Source: an uncultured Pseudomonadota bacterium (GTDB taxonomy: Bacteria > Myxococcota_A > UBA796 > SXON01). From it: a stretch of 57,301 nt of DNA. The position numbers and the translations under genes are program-made. Numbering within the stretch: position 1 is the first letter of the stretch; every line of letters begins with the position of its first letter. The notes under the pieces are model-generated. The model worked only from the letters and a program-made list of their open reading frames with translations. It did no database searches and was not told the DNA's origin. Positions 43,403 to 51,660 of the stretch are shown in pieces. Location: positions 1-57,301 of the forward strand of contig CAIXRH010000038.1 of NCBI GenBank assembly GCA_903921785.1, in the 5' to 3' direction.

Positions 43403-44845
43403 ATGTCCCGACTCCTGTGGCTCTGTCTGCTCGTCGGCTGCGCCACCGCGACGTCGGAGGACACCGCCCCCGCCCCGGTGGACACCGCCGATCCAGTGGA
43501 CACCGTGCCGGACTGCGCCGTCCCCACCGGGATCACCTTCACGGGGGAGCTCATCCCGGGCCAAACGGTCGCTTTTGCGATCGAGTCCGCGGGTGATCCC
43601 GGCGAGATCACCTGGTCCGTCTCCGGCGCGAGCGAGCCGGGGAGCATCGCGGCGGACGGCACGTGGACGATCCCAGCGGGCATCGCCGATCGTTTCTCGG
43701 AAGACCTCACGGTGAGCGCGACGGCGTGCGGCACCACCGTGACGCTCGACGTCGACGTGGACTGGCCCGAGGCGCACCGGGTCATCGTGGTCTACAACCC
43801 CGCGGCCGAGGGCTCATTGGAGGTCGCCGAAGCGTACGCGACGTTCCGGAACGTGCCGGCCGAGCAGCTCTGCGCCATCGAAACCACGACCTCCGACACG
43901 TTGGCGGGCGCCGACTACCCCGCGTTCCTGGACGCCGTCGTTGCCTGCACTACGCCGCACACCTTCTACGTGGTGCCGGTGTGGGGCGTTCCCTACAAGG
44001 TTTCGGACCGGGTGAAGGACCTCGCTTACGACAACGTGGTGACCGTGAGCCTCGACGCGCTCCTGTTCGGGGGGCCCCAGAGCGTGAACCTCTCCAAGGT
44101 CGACTACAACCCCGCCTACATCGACGGGGACAGCGCCAGCGGGGAGTACGACCCCTACAAACCCTGGGCCAAGCTGGTCGTGAAGGTGGGCGGGTGGATC
44201 GTCACCCGGATCGACGGCGCCTCCTCGGCGGACGCCATCGCGCTGGTCGACCGCACCCGGGAGGCGGAAGAGGCCGTGGCCGACGGCACGCTCGACGGCA
44301 TCGTGTACGTCGACGGCAACCGCGGCGACACGCCGCCCGCCGACGTGGTCGACTTCGGCAGCTACGAGTGGGGCGAGTGGAACATGTGGGGCACGCGCCG
44401 CGTGTTCGAAGGCGTCGGCGCCTACGATGTGGTGTGGGACGGCAACGCCGAGGAGTTCGGCACCGCCCCCGCACCCCTGACCTGCCCGGACGCCCTGTAC
44501 TACGCCGGCTGGTACAGCTTCTGGAACTACAACGACTGCTTCGACTGGACCGTCGGGGCGATCGGCGCCCACCTCGACAGCTGCTCCGCCTGCGACATCC
44601 GCAACCCCGGTACGTGGTCGGGCTCCGCGCTGCTCGACGGCATCACCGCCACCTTCGGGGCGGTCAACGAGCCCTACGTGGCGGGCATGCCCGAGTACGA
44701 CCAGTTCTTCTACGATCTGCTCCAAGGCGCCAACTTCGGCGAAGCTGCCTACGAAAGCACCGTCGTCTCCTACTGGATGATGGTCTGGGTCGGGGACCCG
44801 CTCTACCGCCCCTACGGCGAGGCCCCGCTCATCCCGCTGGAGTAG
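43403..44845 (+). CDS. TIGR03790-like lipoprotein
   Basis: 480 residues. Lipoprotein signal MSRLLWLCLLVGC, a Thr/Asp/Pro stalk (DTAPAPVDTADPVDT), an Ig-like domain (about 40-110), then a domain resembling the TIGR03790 family: VIVVYNPAAEGSLEVAEAY, FRNVPAEQLC and the C-terminal WVGDPLYRPYGEAP. Members are found in planctomycetes and deltaproteobacteria and have no established function. GGAGG lies 6 nt before the ATG and the gap to livF is 1 nt, so it is in the transporter operon. Several Cys in the second half (DYNDCFDW, CSACDI) suggest disulfides. Confidence 0.72.
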   Translation: MSRLLWLCLLVGCATATSEDTAPAPVDTADPVDTVPDCAVPTGITFTGELIPGQTVAFAIESAGDPGEITWSVSGASEPGSIAADGTWTIPAGIADRFSEDLTVSATACGTTVTLDVDVDWPEAHRVIVVYNPAAEGSLEVAEAYATFRNVPAEQLCAIETTTSDTLAGADYPAFLDAVVACTTPHTFYVVPVWGVPYKVSDRVKDLAYDNVVTVSLDALLFGGPQSVNLSKVDYNPAYIDGDSASGEYDPYKPWAKLVVKVGGWIVTRIDGASSADAIALVDRTREAEEAVADGTLDGIVYVDGNRGDTPPADVVDFGSYEWGEWNMWGTRRVFEGVGAYDVVWDGNAEEFGTAPAPLTCPDALYYAGWYSFWNYNDCFDWTVGAIGAHLDSCSACDIRNPGTWSGSALLDGITATFGAVNEPYVAGMPEYDQFFYDLLQGANFGEAAYESTVVSYWMMVWVGDPLYRPYGEAPLIPLE

Positions 44846-44861
44846 CCCCCGGGCGCCGTGG

Positions 44862-44867
44862 TACCCT
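44862..44867 (+). promoter_or_regulatory. candidate -10 box of a leaderless promoter
   Basis: TACCCT fits TANNNT and ends 7 nt before the ATG at 44875, the spacing expected if transcription begins at the start codon. No -35 motif seen. Confidence 0.35.
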
Positions 44868-44874
44868 CTGGCGG

Positions 44875-45648
44875 ATGATCCTCCTGGCGCTCGCCTGCAC
44901 CACGCCCGCCCTCGAGGCGCCGCCGCCCGACTTCGACAGCGCGGCCCACGAGGCCTTCCGGCGCTTCTTCGACGAGGACCCCGCCCCGCTCGCGATCGAC
45001 ATCCTCGCGATGGAGGCCGAGATCGACGCCTCGCTCGACCTCACCTCCCTGGACGTGTCGGCGCGTTCGTTCACGCCCTCGCCGCTGACGGAAGACGATC
45101 TCGCAGGCTTGGACGTCCCCGATCGGGACCCGTCGGCGGCGCTGAGCAGCGCGCTTGCGCGCCTGAGCACCCACCCGCGCAGCGATCACGTGCCGTTGCC
45201 GCTCCTGGAGGACCAGACGCCCCTGGAGCCGCAGTGCCCCGACCACTACATCCGCACGATCGTCGCGGGGGGTGAATGCTGGCCGGACTGCACACTCGAG
45301 ACCTCCAACGATCTCACCAAGGCGAACCTGCTCTTCGAAGCGAGCTACGTGCTGCCGAAGCAGTACCGGCCGGTGCCGCTGGAGGACGGGCGCACCGCCA
45401 CGCTCGCGCGCACCTGGAGCACCGAGCGGGTGGTGGCCGTGGATGACGCCGCGGTGATCGAGCAGAGCGAATCGGTGGAATTCTGGCTGGACCGTCCGGA
45501 TGGTTCGGGCGCGCTCCGGATGATGGCCGTCTGGTCGGAGACCTCGTTCCCCTCGATGGACGTGGACGACGAGTCGGTGGAGCTCACCCTGCGGCTGGGC
45601 ACCGACGAGATCTTCGGCCGCCAGGACGAGTACCTCGACGCGCACTAG
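44875..45648 (+). CDS. hypothetical lipoprotein, 257 aa
   Basis: Begins MILLALAC; Cys8 is the likely lipid site and no Lys/Arg precedes it. Acidic N-terminal half (ASLDLTSLDV, DDLAGLDVPDRDP), then a Cys pair region (CPDHYIRTIVAGGECWPDC) and a beta-rich C-terminal domain. No family recognised. It follows the TIGR03790-like gene by 29 bp on the same strand and may share its transcript or use its own -10-like box. Confidence 0.7.
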   Translation: MILLALACTTPALEAPPPDFDSAAHEAFRRFFDEDPAPLAIDILAMEAEIDASLDLTSLDVSARSFTPSPLTEDDLAGLDVPDRDPSAALSSALARLSTHPRSDHVPLPLLEDQTPLEPQCPDHYIRTIVAGGECWPDCTLETSNDLTKANLLFEASYVLPKQYRPVPLEDGRTATLARTWSTERVVAVDDAAVIEQSESVEFWLDRPDGSGALRMMAVWSETSFPSMDVDDESVELTLRLGTDEIFGRQDEYLDAH

Positions 45649-45782
45649 CCGCCGCGGCGCCGCGATGTGCATCCGAAAAGTGCCCGTTGAAGGCGGACCG
45701 TGAACCGCACATCGCCCAAATGTATTTTCATTGTAAGCCCGCTCCGGGGGCTGGCGTTGTCGCGCGCCAACCCGGAACCGTC

Positions 45783-46715
45783 ATGATCGCCTTCTTCGCC
45801 GCCTTCTCCCTACAGCATCACGTTGACACCGCTGTCCGCGCCACCCTGTCCGACGGGCAGATCCTGATGGGGGAGGTGCGTACGAAGGTGCTCCGCCTCG
45901 CCAGCGGGGTCGGGGACCTCGAGGTGCCGCTGGCCGACGTCGGGGAGGTCAAGCCGGTGCGGGGCGACAAGCTCGGCTCCGCGGAGGGCCAGGTCGACAT
46001 CTGGCTGCGCAACGGCAGCGAGCTCCGCGGCCGCTGGGCCGACCCCGAGCTCGCCATGGGCATCGCCGTCGGCGGCAAGCCGGTCGCGGTGAACCTCCCG
46101 ATGAACCAGCTCACCCGCTTCCAGCTCCAGGCGCGCCCGGAGTGGTCCAACGAGGCCGTGTACCGGATGAAGACCAGCTTCGGCGACGACTTCCTGGTCG
46201 ATCCGAGCCGTACGCGGGTGCAGATCGACAACCAGCTTGGCAGCTTCTCCCCGGTGCTCACCGAGTGCCGCAGCGTGGCGCCGATCGGGGACCCCGAAGG
46301 GGACTGGCGCATCGAGCTGGAGACCGGCACCGTGCTCGTCGGAAAACTCCACGACAACGCCGTGACCGTCGCGCTGCCGATGGGCCCGGACGCGGTCACC
46401 GTGCCGCTGAAGAACTTCGTCTCGCTGCGCATGGAGACGTGGCAGCCCCAGGTGCCGACGCCGCCGGTCTATGGTCCGGTGGTGCCAGACCACACGGTTC
46501 CGTACGGATACCCGGCGGTGGACCGCGAGGACGTCTCTTCGGGCGGGTACCCGGGAGCGCAGCAGGCCGAAGCGGTCGCGGCGCCGCTCCGGAAGTCCCC
46601 GACGCACAAGCGCAGCGGTGCCCCGGCCCCGGCCACCGCGGCGCCGGCCCAGCAGGGCGAGTGGTTCGACAGCAGCGCGCTCGACGACGCGAAGCAGGCG
46701 CAAGACCCGAAGTGA
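45783..46715 (+). CDS. exported protein with four tandem beta-repeats
   Basis: 310 residues, start ATG 45783 (MIAFFAAFSL signal-like). Residues about 20-225 contain four related units of roughly 45-50 residues patterned L-x2-G-x2-L-x-G-x-V then a VPL-x2-V closing strand: ATLSDGQILMGEV...VPLADVGEV, IWLRNGSELRGRW...LPMNQLTRF, MKTSFGDDFLVDP...LTECRSVAP, ELETGTVLVGKL...VPLKNFVSL. The C-terminal third is Pro/Ala-rich and low-complexity. This looks like an internal duplication of a small beta-barrel domain; function unknown. The preceding 134-bp gap contains an AT-richer stretch (TGTATTTTCATTGTAAG) likely to hold a promoter. Confidence 0.65.
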   Translation: MIAFFAAFSLQHHVDTAVRATLSDGQILMGEVRTKVLRLASGVGDLEVPLADVGEVKPVRGDKLGSAEGQVDIWLRNGSELRGRWADPELAMGIAVGGKPVAVNLPMNQLTRFQLQARPEWSNEAVYRMKTSFGDDFLVDPSRTRVQIDNQLGSFSPVLTECRSVAPIGDPEGDWRIELETGTVLVGKLHDNAVTVALPMGPDAVTVPLKNFVSLRMETWQPQVPTPPVYGPVVPDHTVPYGYPAVDREDVSSGGYPGAQQAEAVAAPLRKSPTHKRSGAPAPATAAPAQQGEWFDSSALDDAKQAQDPK

Positions 46716-46742
46716 GGGTAGGGGAGGGGCGGAGACACCACC

Positions 46743-47399
46743 ATGCGCCTGCTTCCGTTCGCCCTGCTCCTCACCGGCTGCCCCGCCTCCGTGACCGCCG
46801 AGGGGCTGGATGACGGGTTCGGGATGCCGATCTCGGCGGTGCGTACCCACATCGTGAGCGACAACGGCGACGCGGACTACGTCGTGATCAGCAGCGTCGG
46901 CGACCTGTGCACGAAGGAGGTGGCCTTCTCGGAGGCCTCCTCCGCGTTCTTCACGGCGTCCGAAGACGTGCTCTCCCAGCACTACTGCAAGAACCTGGAG
47001 CAGCCGTTCACCGACTACGTCGAGGCGGTCCAGGCGATGCAGTTCAAGGGTGCGACCTACGTCTCCCTCTCGGTGGGCACGGACTTCGACGAGGGGGAGT
47101 ACGGCTTCGGAAAAGACGCGTCGGGGACCGTGGCCGCCTACGACGACACCCCGTTCGAAGGCGCGATCGACGACTTCGATCCCGAGGGCTCCGTCCTCGA
47201 CGTCTGTGGCCTGGGTACGGTGGACACCGACCAGGGCAACTATTGGGACCTGGACGACGGCTCGGTCACGCTCGACTCCGTCGTGGACGAGGGGGTCACC
47301 TCTGGCAGCGCCGACGGCACCATGATGACCGACTCCGGCAAGGCCGATGGGGACTTCCAGGCGAATTTCTCGGCGGCCTGGTGTGAGATCAAGCTCTGA
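46743..47399 (+). CDS. hypothetical lipoprotein, 218 aa
   Basis: Signal sequence MRLLPFALLLTGC with Cys13 as lipid site, then an acidic, Asp/Gly-rich globular region with five further Cys (LCTKEVAF, YCKN, DVCGLG, AWCEIKL). No family recognised. It is the last gene of the long plus-strand run that begins at the transporter operon, 27 bp after the repeat protein. GGGGCGGAG precedes the ATG. Confidence 0.7.
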   Translation: MRLLPFALLLTGCPASVTAEGLDDGFGMPISAVRTHIVSDNGDADYVVISSVGDLCTKEVAFSEASSAFFTASEDVLSQHYCKNLEQPFTDYVEAVQAMQFKGATYVSLSVGTDFDEGEYGFGKDASGTVAAYDDTPFEGAIDDFDPEGSVLDVCGLGTVDTDQGNYWDLDDGSVTLDSVVDEGVTSGSADGTMMTDSGKADGDFQANFSAAWCEIKL

Positions 47400-47694
47400 A
47401 CCGGTTTGAGCCTGATTCCCGCTCGCCCGGCGAGGACGCGGCGCCCGGGGAGGCGGGATTCCCGTCATCGCGACACGCGCCGTCGTGGCCGCGGAAACGC
47501 TGAGCGTCGGCGCTGGGTCCTGCCGTCCCCATCGACGGGAGGTCGTTTCGCTCCGCCCGCCGGGGCTGGCCCACTCCGGGCTGGCCGCACGGGCTCGCTC
47601 CGCGTCGCCGTGACGAGCGAACGATCTTCGTCCGGGTCAGACCGTGCGAGGTCAGGGTTCACCGCTTGGCCGTCGCGCCAGGCGGGTCGGGCGC
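47400..47694. other. 295-bp convergent intergenic region
   Basis: Lies between two convergent stop codons. GC-rich; contains a short direct repeat GGGCTGGCC (twice near 47565-47585). No gene, hairpin terminator or repeat element could be supported; its open frames are short and unlike coding sequence. Confidence 0.4.
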
Positions 47695-48477
47695 TCACCC
47701 CGCCGCCGCGATCCCGATCGCCGCGGCGCTGAGCGCCCACTCCGGCTCGAAGTAGCCGAAGAGCAGCCAGGTCACCGCCATGAAGACCACGATGCCGGCT
47801 GCGAAGTAGGGCCGGATCGGCGGGAAGAGCAGGAGGACGGCGGCCGCCTCCACGAGGAGCCCCATCCACCCCACGAAGGCGCTGGCCGATCGACTCTGGG
47901 CCAGGCGCAGCCGCAGGCCCCCCCAACGCCCGAAGCCGCGCTCGGCGAGGAGGAGCGAGATCGACTCGGCGCGCGTCCAGCCGAGGCCCGACTCGCGCAC
48001 CTTGGCGATCGCGGCGAGCACGTAGGCGCTGGCGAGCACCCCCGCGGCGGCGTCCCAGCCCCGGGCGGCCTGCGTCACGGCATCGGCGCCGAGGGCGCGG
48101 GCGAGGAGGTGGGCGGCGGCCCCGCCGAGGAGGCAGGCGGAGGCGGGGGCGTACTTGCCGAGGCGCACCACCATGTCGCCGGGCCACGTGGCGATCTCCC
48201 AGCGGCGGAGCTGGAGGATCGCCGCGAGGACGAGCGCAGCGCCGAGCTCGGGCGCGGGCGTGAGCAGGAAGACGGCGATGCCCCCGAGGGCGACGAGGAG
48301 CACCGCGACCTGCCGCCCGCTCAAGACGGCGCGGCGGTCGCGGCCGACGAGGGCGCGGGGGTCGAGGTACAGGGGAGACTGGTGATAGGCGAGGTGGAAG
48401 GCGGTGTTCGCGAGGCCGGCGCCCAACGCGAGCGCGAGCACCCAGGGGGCCAGCGTCGTGGCGGAGGTGCCCGTCAT
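47695..48477 (-). CDS. polytopic membrane protein, HTTM-like
   Basis: 260 residues with about six hydrophobic helices and Arg-rich cytoplasmic loops (LVGRDRRAVLSGR; LRLRLAQSRSASAF). The last helices (FVGWMGLLVEAAAVLLLFPP, FMAVTWLLFGYF) resemble HTTM/gamma-carboxylase-like membrane proteins, weakly. Its start overlaps the stop of the upstream membrane-protein gene by 4 bp (ATGA), so the two are one functional pair. Confidence 0.7.
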   Translation of the reverse strand: MTGTSATTLAPWVLALALGAGLANTAFHLAYHQSPLYLDPRALVGRDRRAVLSGRQVAVLLVALGGIAVFLLTPAPELGAALVLAAILQLRRWEIATWPGDMVVRLGKYAPASACLLGGAAAHLLARALGADAVTQAARGWDAAAGVLASAYVLAAIAKVRESGLGWTRAESISLLLAERGFGRWGGLRLRLAQSRSASAFVGWMGLLVEAAAVLLLFPPIRPYFAAGIVVFMAVTWLLFGYFEPEWALSAAAIGIAAAG

Positions 48478-48884
48478 CGGGTTCGCCGGTGGGCGCGCCC
48501 GGACGTCAGGGGCGCCCAGCGCTCTTGCAGGACGAATCGTTCGAGGCGGAGGACGCGGAAGCCCACCTCGACCTCCACCGACGTGTCATCGGCCTCGGCG
48601 GCCCCGTTCGCCTCGATCCACCGGCGCGCTTCGTACACCACCCACTGCTGGGAGCAGGGGTACCCCTCCGGGTCAACCTTCGCAGGGTCCACGCCCACGA
48701 ACCGCTCCAATTCGCCCACCGGTACGAGCTGACCGGCCACCCGCACGGCGAAGACCGCGCCCTCCACCCGGTTCCGCAGCTTCGCGTACATCGAGTAGCG
48801 GGAGAAGGGGAAGGTGTCCCCGACGAGCAGGGACACCACCAGGTAGATGAAGAACGACGCGAACGCCCACAAGGTGGCGTTCAT
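48474..48884 (-). CDS. small membrane-anchored protein paired with the HTTM-like gene
   Basis: 136 residues: one N-terminal helix (LWAFASFFIYLVVSLLVGD), the phrase TFPFSRYSMYAKLRNR just after it, and a soluble domain with a single Cys (YPCSQQWVVYEARRW). Similar short proteins carrying FPFSxYxMY often accompany HTTM-type membrane proteins (recollection, not tested). Overlap of 4 bp with the next gene shows coupling. Function unknown. Confidence 0.68.
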   Translation of the reverse strand: MNATLWAFASFFIYLVVSLLVGDTFPFSRYSMYAKLRNRVEGAVFAVRVAGQLVPVGELERFVGVDPAKVDPEGYPCSQQWVVYEARRWIEANGAAEADDTSVEVEVGFRVLRLERFVLQERWAPLTSGRAHRRTR

Positions 48885-48909
48885 CGTGCGTTGCCTCGGC
48901 CGGTGGGCC

Positions 48910-50304
48910 TCAACGGACCTTGTAGGCGGCCTTGTAGAAGTAGTAACTGGAGCCGTCGTCGCAGTGCATCTGCCCGCCGTGCCAGGCGCCGTCTTCTTTG
49001 TAGGAGCTCGCTTCGTCGAGCGTGCAGGACTTGCCGATGATGCTCGCCCGGTCGGAGTAGTAGGCGTCGTCGGGCGCGACGTCGACGATCGTGACCTTCG
49101 CGCCGCTGGGGAGGCGGTGCTTCACCCGGCCGTCCGCGCCGCCGCCGCCGGCCCGCCCGCCACCCGCGGAGACGTAGGCAGCCTTGAAGAAGTAGTAGCT
49201 CGACCCGTCGTCGCAGCCGATCTGGCCGCCCTGCCACCCGCCTTCGCGGTAGGTGCTGGTCTCGCCGAGGGTGCAGGTCTTGCCGATGATCGAGGCCCGA
49301 TCGGAGTAGTAGGCGTCGTCCGTGGCGACGTCGACGATCTTGACGCGGGCGCCGTTCGGCACCGCGTGCTCGATGCGGCCGTCGTTCGCGGGCGCCGCAG
49401 CGACCGGAGCTGCGACCTTGCCGGCGCCGAGGTCCTTGTAGGCGGCCTTGTAGAAGTAGTAGCTGGAGCCATCGTCGCAGGCGACCGAGCCACCGTGCCA
49501 GCTGCCGTCGCGGAACGTGCTGGTCTCCCCGAGGGTGCAGGTCTTGCCGATGATGCCGGCGCGGTCGGCGTAGTAGGCGTCGTCGGAGGCGACGTCCATG
49601 ATCTTCACGCGCTCGCCGTTGGGCAGGGCGTGGAGCGCGAGGCCGGAGGTGCTCGGAGCCGAGACGGTGGACGCAGCCACAGGCACCGCCGCGGCGCCCT
49701 GCACCTCGAACGCCGCCTTGTAGAAGTAGTAGTTGGAGCCGTCGTCGCAGTTGACGGAGCCGCCGTGCCACTCCACGTCCTTGAACGAGCTGGTCTCGGC
49801 GAAGGTGCAGAGCTTGCCGAGCATCGTGCTGCGGTCGGCGTAGTAGGCGTCTTCGCTGTGGATGTCGAGCAGCTTGACCCGGGTGCCGGAGGGGATCGGC
49901 GCGGTGGCGCGGAGGCCGGGGATCGCCGGGACCACCGTGCCAGTGGGGGTGGTGGCGGCCGTGACGGGCGCCGGGCCCATGTCCTGGTAGGCCACCTTGT
50001 AGAAGTAGTAGCTGTCGGTGCCGCAGTGGGCGCCGCCGCCATGCCAGCCATCCCCGTTGATGGTCGTGGCCTCGTCGGTGGTGCAGGCGCGGCCGACGAG
50101 CGTGTCCTTCGAGGAGAAGTAGGCATCCTCGGAGGAGACCTCCACGATCCGCACCAGCTCGTTGGCAGGCAAGGACACCTTCACCCGCTGGTCGGCGGCC
50201 GGAGTGTCGATCCCGTTCTGCTTCAGGGCATCCGTGAGGGCGCCGCAGCAGCACGCGGAGCCGGCGGCGAAGACGAGGGCGGTGACGGGGAGGAGCAGCT
50301 TCAC
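48910..50304 (-). CDS. secreted protein with five tandem Cys-containing repeats
   Basis: 464 residues, GTG start 50304 with GAGG upstream. Signal ends at a lipobox-like AGSACCCG. The rest is five copies of a unit of about 65-70 residues separated by Pro/Ala linkers (period about 82-93 residues). Consensus: LPNGxRVKIxDVxxDDAYY, xDRxxIIGKxCTLxE, WHGGxxxCDDGSSYYFYKAAY. Each copy has one Cys in GKxCT and one in CDDGS (replaced by HCGTDS in the first copy), suggesting an intra-repeat disulfide. The GxRVKI opening suggests an SH3-like barrel (inference). Copies 3-5 are most alike, indicating recent duplication. A TACAAG -10-like box lies about 30 nt upstream of the start. Confidence 0.75.
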   Translation of the reverse strand: MKLLLPVTALVFAAGSACCCGALTDALKQNGIDTPAADQRVKVSLPANELVRIVEVSSEDAYFSSKDTLVGRACTTDEATTINGDGWHGGGAHCGTDSYYFYKVAYQDMGPAPVTAATTPTGTVVPAIPGLRATAPIPSGTRVKLLDIHSEDAYYADRSTMLGKLCTFAETSSFKDVEWHGGSVNCDDGSNYYFYKAAFEVQGAAAVPVAASTVSAPSTSGLALHALPNGERVKIMDVASDDAYYADRAGIIGKTCTLGETSTFRDGSWHGGSVACDDGSSYYFYKAAYKDLGAGKVAAPVAAAPANDGRIEHAVPNGARVKIVDVATDDAYYSDRASIIGKTCTLGETSTYREGGWQGGQIGCDDGSSYYFFKAAYVSAGGGRAGGGGADGRVKHRLPSGAKVTIVDVAPDDAYYSDRASIIGKSCTLDEASSYKEDGAWHGGQMHCDDGSSYYFYKAAYKVR

Positions 50305-50445
50305 GGGGGACCTCGCGGCGGGAGACGTCCCGACTTGTAACGGATCATCCCGAATCCGGCGACCCTCGCCGTGGCGCGGCGCGAGGGGGCGGGGTGCTTG
50401 GGAGCGGGAGCGGAGGCGGCAGGTCCTCGGATGGGGCTGGCCCGC

Positions 50446-51615
50446 CTACTTCATTTGTCCCAACCGGGAGATCGCCGCGTGGAGGGTCTCGTCGCGCTTG
50501 CAGAACGCGAAGCGTACCCAGCGGCGACCGAGCTCGGGGTGCAGGTAGAAGACGCTCGGGGGGATGCAAGCGACGCCTGCGTCCCGGATCAGGTGTTTGA
50601 CGAACTCCACGTCGTGGTCGTAGCCAAGTCGCGAGAAACCGGCGGCGATGAAGTAGGTGCCCTCGGGCCAGTACACTTCGAAGCCGGCGGCCTCGAGCCC
50701 GCGCCCGAAGAGCTCGCGGCGGGCCGAGTAGTCGGCGAGCAGCTCGGTGTAGTACGTAGGCGGAGCCTGGAGGGCGGCGACGGCGCCCCATTGAAGGGGC
50801 GTGGCGGTGGCGAAGGTGATGAACTGGTGGGCGGTGCGCACGGCGGCGCTGAGCTCGGGTGGCGCGCACGTCCAGCCGATCTTCCAGCCGGTGAGCGAGA
50901 AGGTCTTGCCCAGCGAGCTGATGGTGACGGTCCGCTCGCGCATGCCCGGGAGGCTGGCAATCGGCACGTGGACGCCGGAGAACACGAGGTGTTCGTACAC
51001 TTCGTCGGCGAGGACCACGAGGTCATGGCGGATCGCCAGCTCAGCGATGAGCGCAAGCTCGGCCTTGGTGAAGACCTTGCCGGTCGGATTGTGGGGCGTG
51101 TTGAGGATGAGGAGCCGCGTGCGATCCGTGACGAGGCCACGGAGTTGGTCGGGATCGAACGCCCAGCCCGTGGCGAGCTCGCCGGGAGGACGGATCGCGA
51201 CGGCCCGGGGCACGGCGCCTGCGGCGTGGATCGCCGCCCGATAACTGTCGTAGAACGGCTCGAAGACGATGACCTCGTCGCCCACGTCGCAGAGCGCGCC
51301 GATGGTGGCCCAGAGCGCCTCAGTGGCGCCGCTGGTGACCGTGATCTCGGTCTCGGGGTCCCAGGTGATCCCGTAGTCACGCTGGTACTTCGCCGAGATC
51401 GCCTGGACGAGCGGGGGGATCCCCGCCATGCGCGCGTACTGGCCGTGGCCGGCGCGGATCGCGGCGATGCCGGCCTCCTTCACGAACTCCGGGCCGTCGA
51501 AGTCCGGGAATCCCTGCCCGAGGTTGACCGCCTTCGCTTCGTTGGCGAGCCGGGTGATCTCGGTGAAGATGGTGGTGCCGAAGCCGGCGAGGCGGCGAGT
51601 GAGGCGAGGGCGCAT
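50446..51615 (-). CDS. PLP-dependent class I/II aminotransferase (kynurenine/methionine aminotransferase-like)
   Basis: 389 residues. Fold type I motifs: AVNLGQGFPDFDGPE at the N-terminus, VTSGATEALWATIGAL, LNTPHNPTGKVF, DEVYEHLVF and the Schiff-base lysine in SSLGKTFSLTGWKIGW. The N-terminal LGQGFPDFDGP block is characteristic of YbdL, KAT (kynurenine-oxoglutarate) and cysteine-conjugate beta-lyase type enzymes. With kynA elsewhere in the window a kynurenine role is possible but not shown. Start ATG 51615 lies 6 nt after TACGTC and has no Shine-Dalgarno. Confidence 0.92.
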   Translation of the reverse strand: MRPRLTRRLAGFGTTIFTEITRLANEAKAVNLGQGFPDFDGPEFVKEAGIAAIRAGHGQYARMAGIPPLVQAISAKYQRDYGITWDPETEITVTSGATEALWATIGALCDVGDEVIVFEPFYDSYRAAIHAAGAVPRAVAIRPPGELATGWAFDPDQLRGLVTDRTRLLILNTPHNPTGKVFTKAELALIAELAIRHDLVVLADEVYEHLVFSGVHVPIASLPGMRERTVTISSLGKTFSLTGWKIGWTCAPPELSAAVRTAHQFITFATATPLQWGAVAALQAPPTYYTELLADYSARRELFGRGLEAAGFEVYWPEGTYFIAAGFSRLGYDHDVEFVKHLIRDAGVACIPPSVFYLHPELGRRWVRFAFCKRDETLHAAISRLGQMK

Positions 51616-51660
51616 CCCCGCGACGTAGCCGACGCAGGCGCCGTCGGGTATGCGCGGAGC
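51616..51660. promoter_or_regulatory. 45-bp divergent promoter region
   Basis: Separates the aminotransferase ATG (minus) and the cyclase-like gene ATG (plus). Minus: TACGTC, 6 nt, ATG. Plus: TATGCG (51649-51654), 6 nt, ATG. The two start codons are too close for two conventional promoters with leaders. Confidence 0.45.

Noticed and set aside
48910-50304. Evenly spaced sequence similarity every 245-280 bp, considered as CRISPR or DNA-level tandem repeat
   Set aside because: The similarity is in protein-coding units on one reading frame with codon-level variation; period is far too long for CRISPR.
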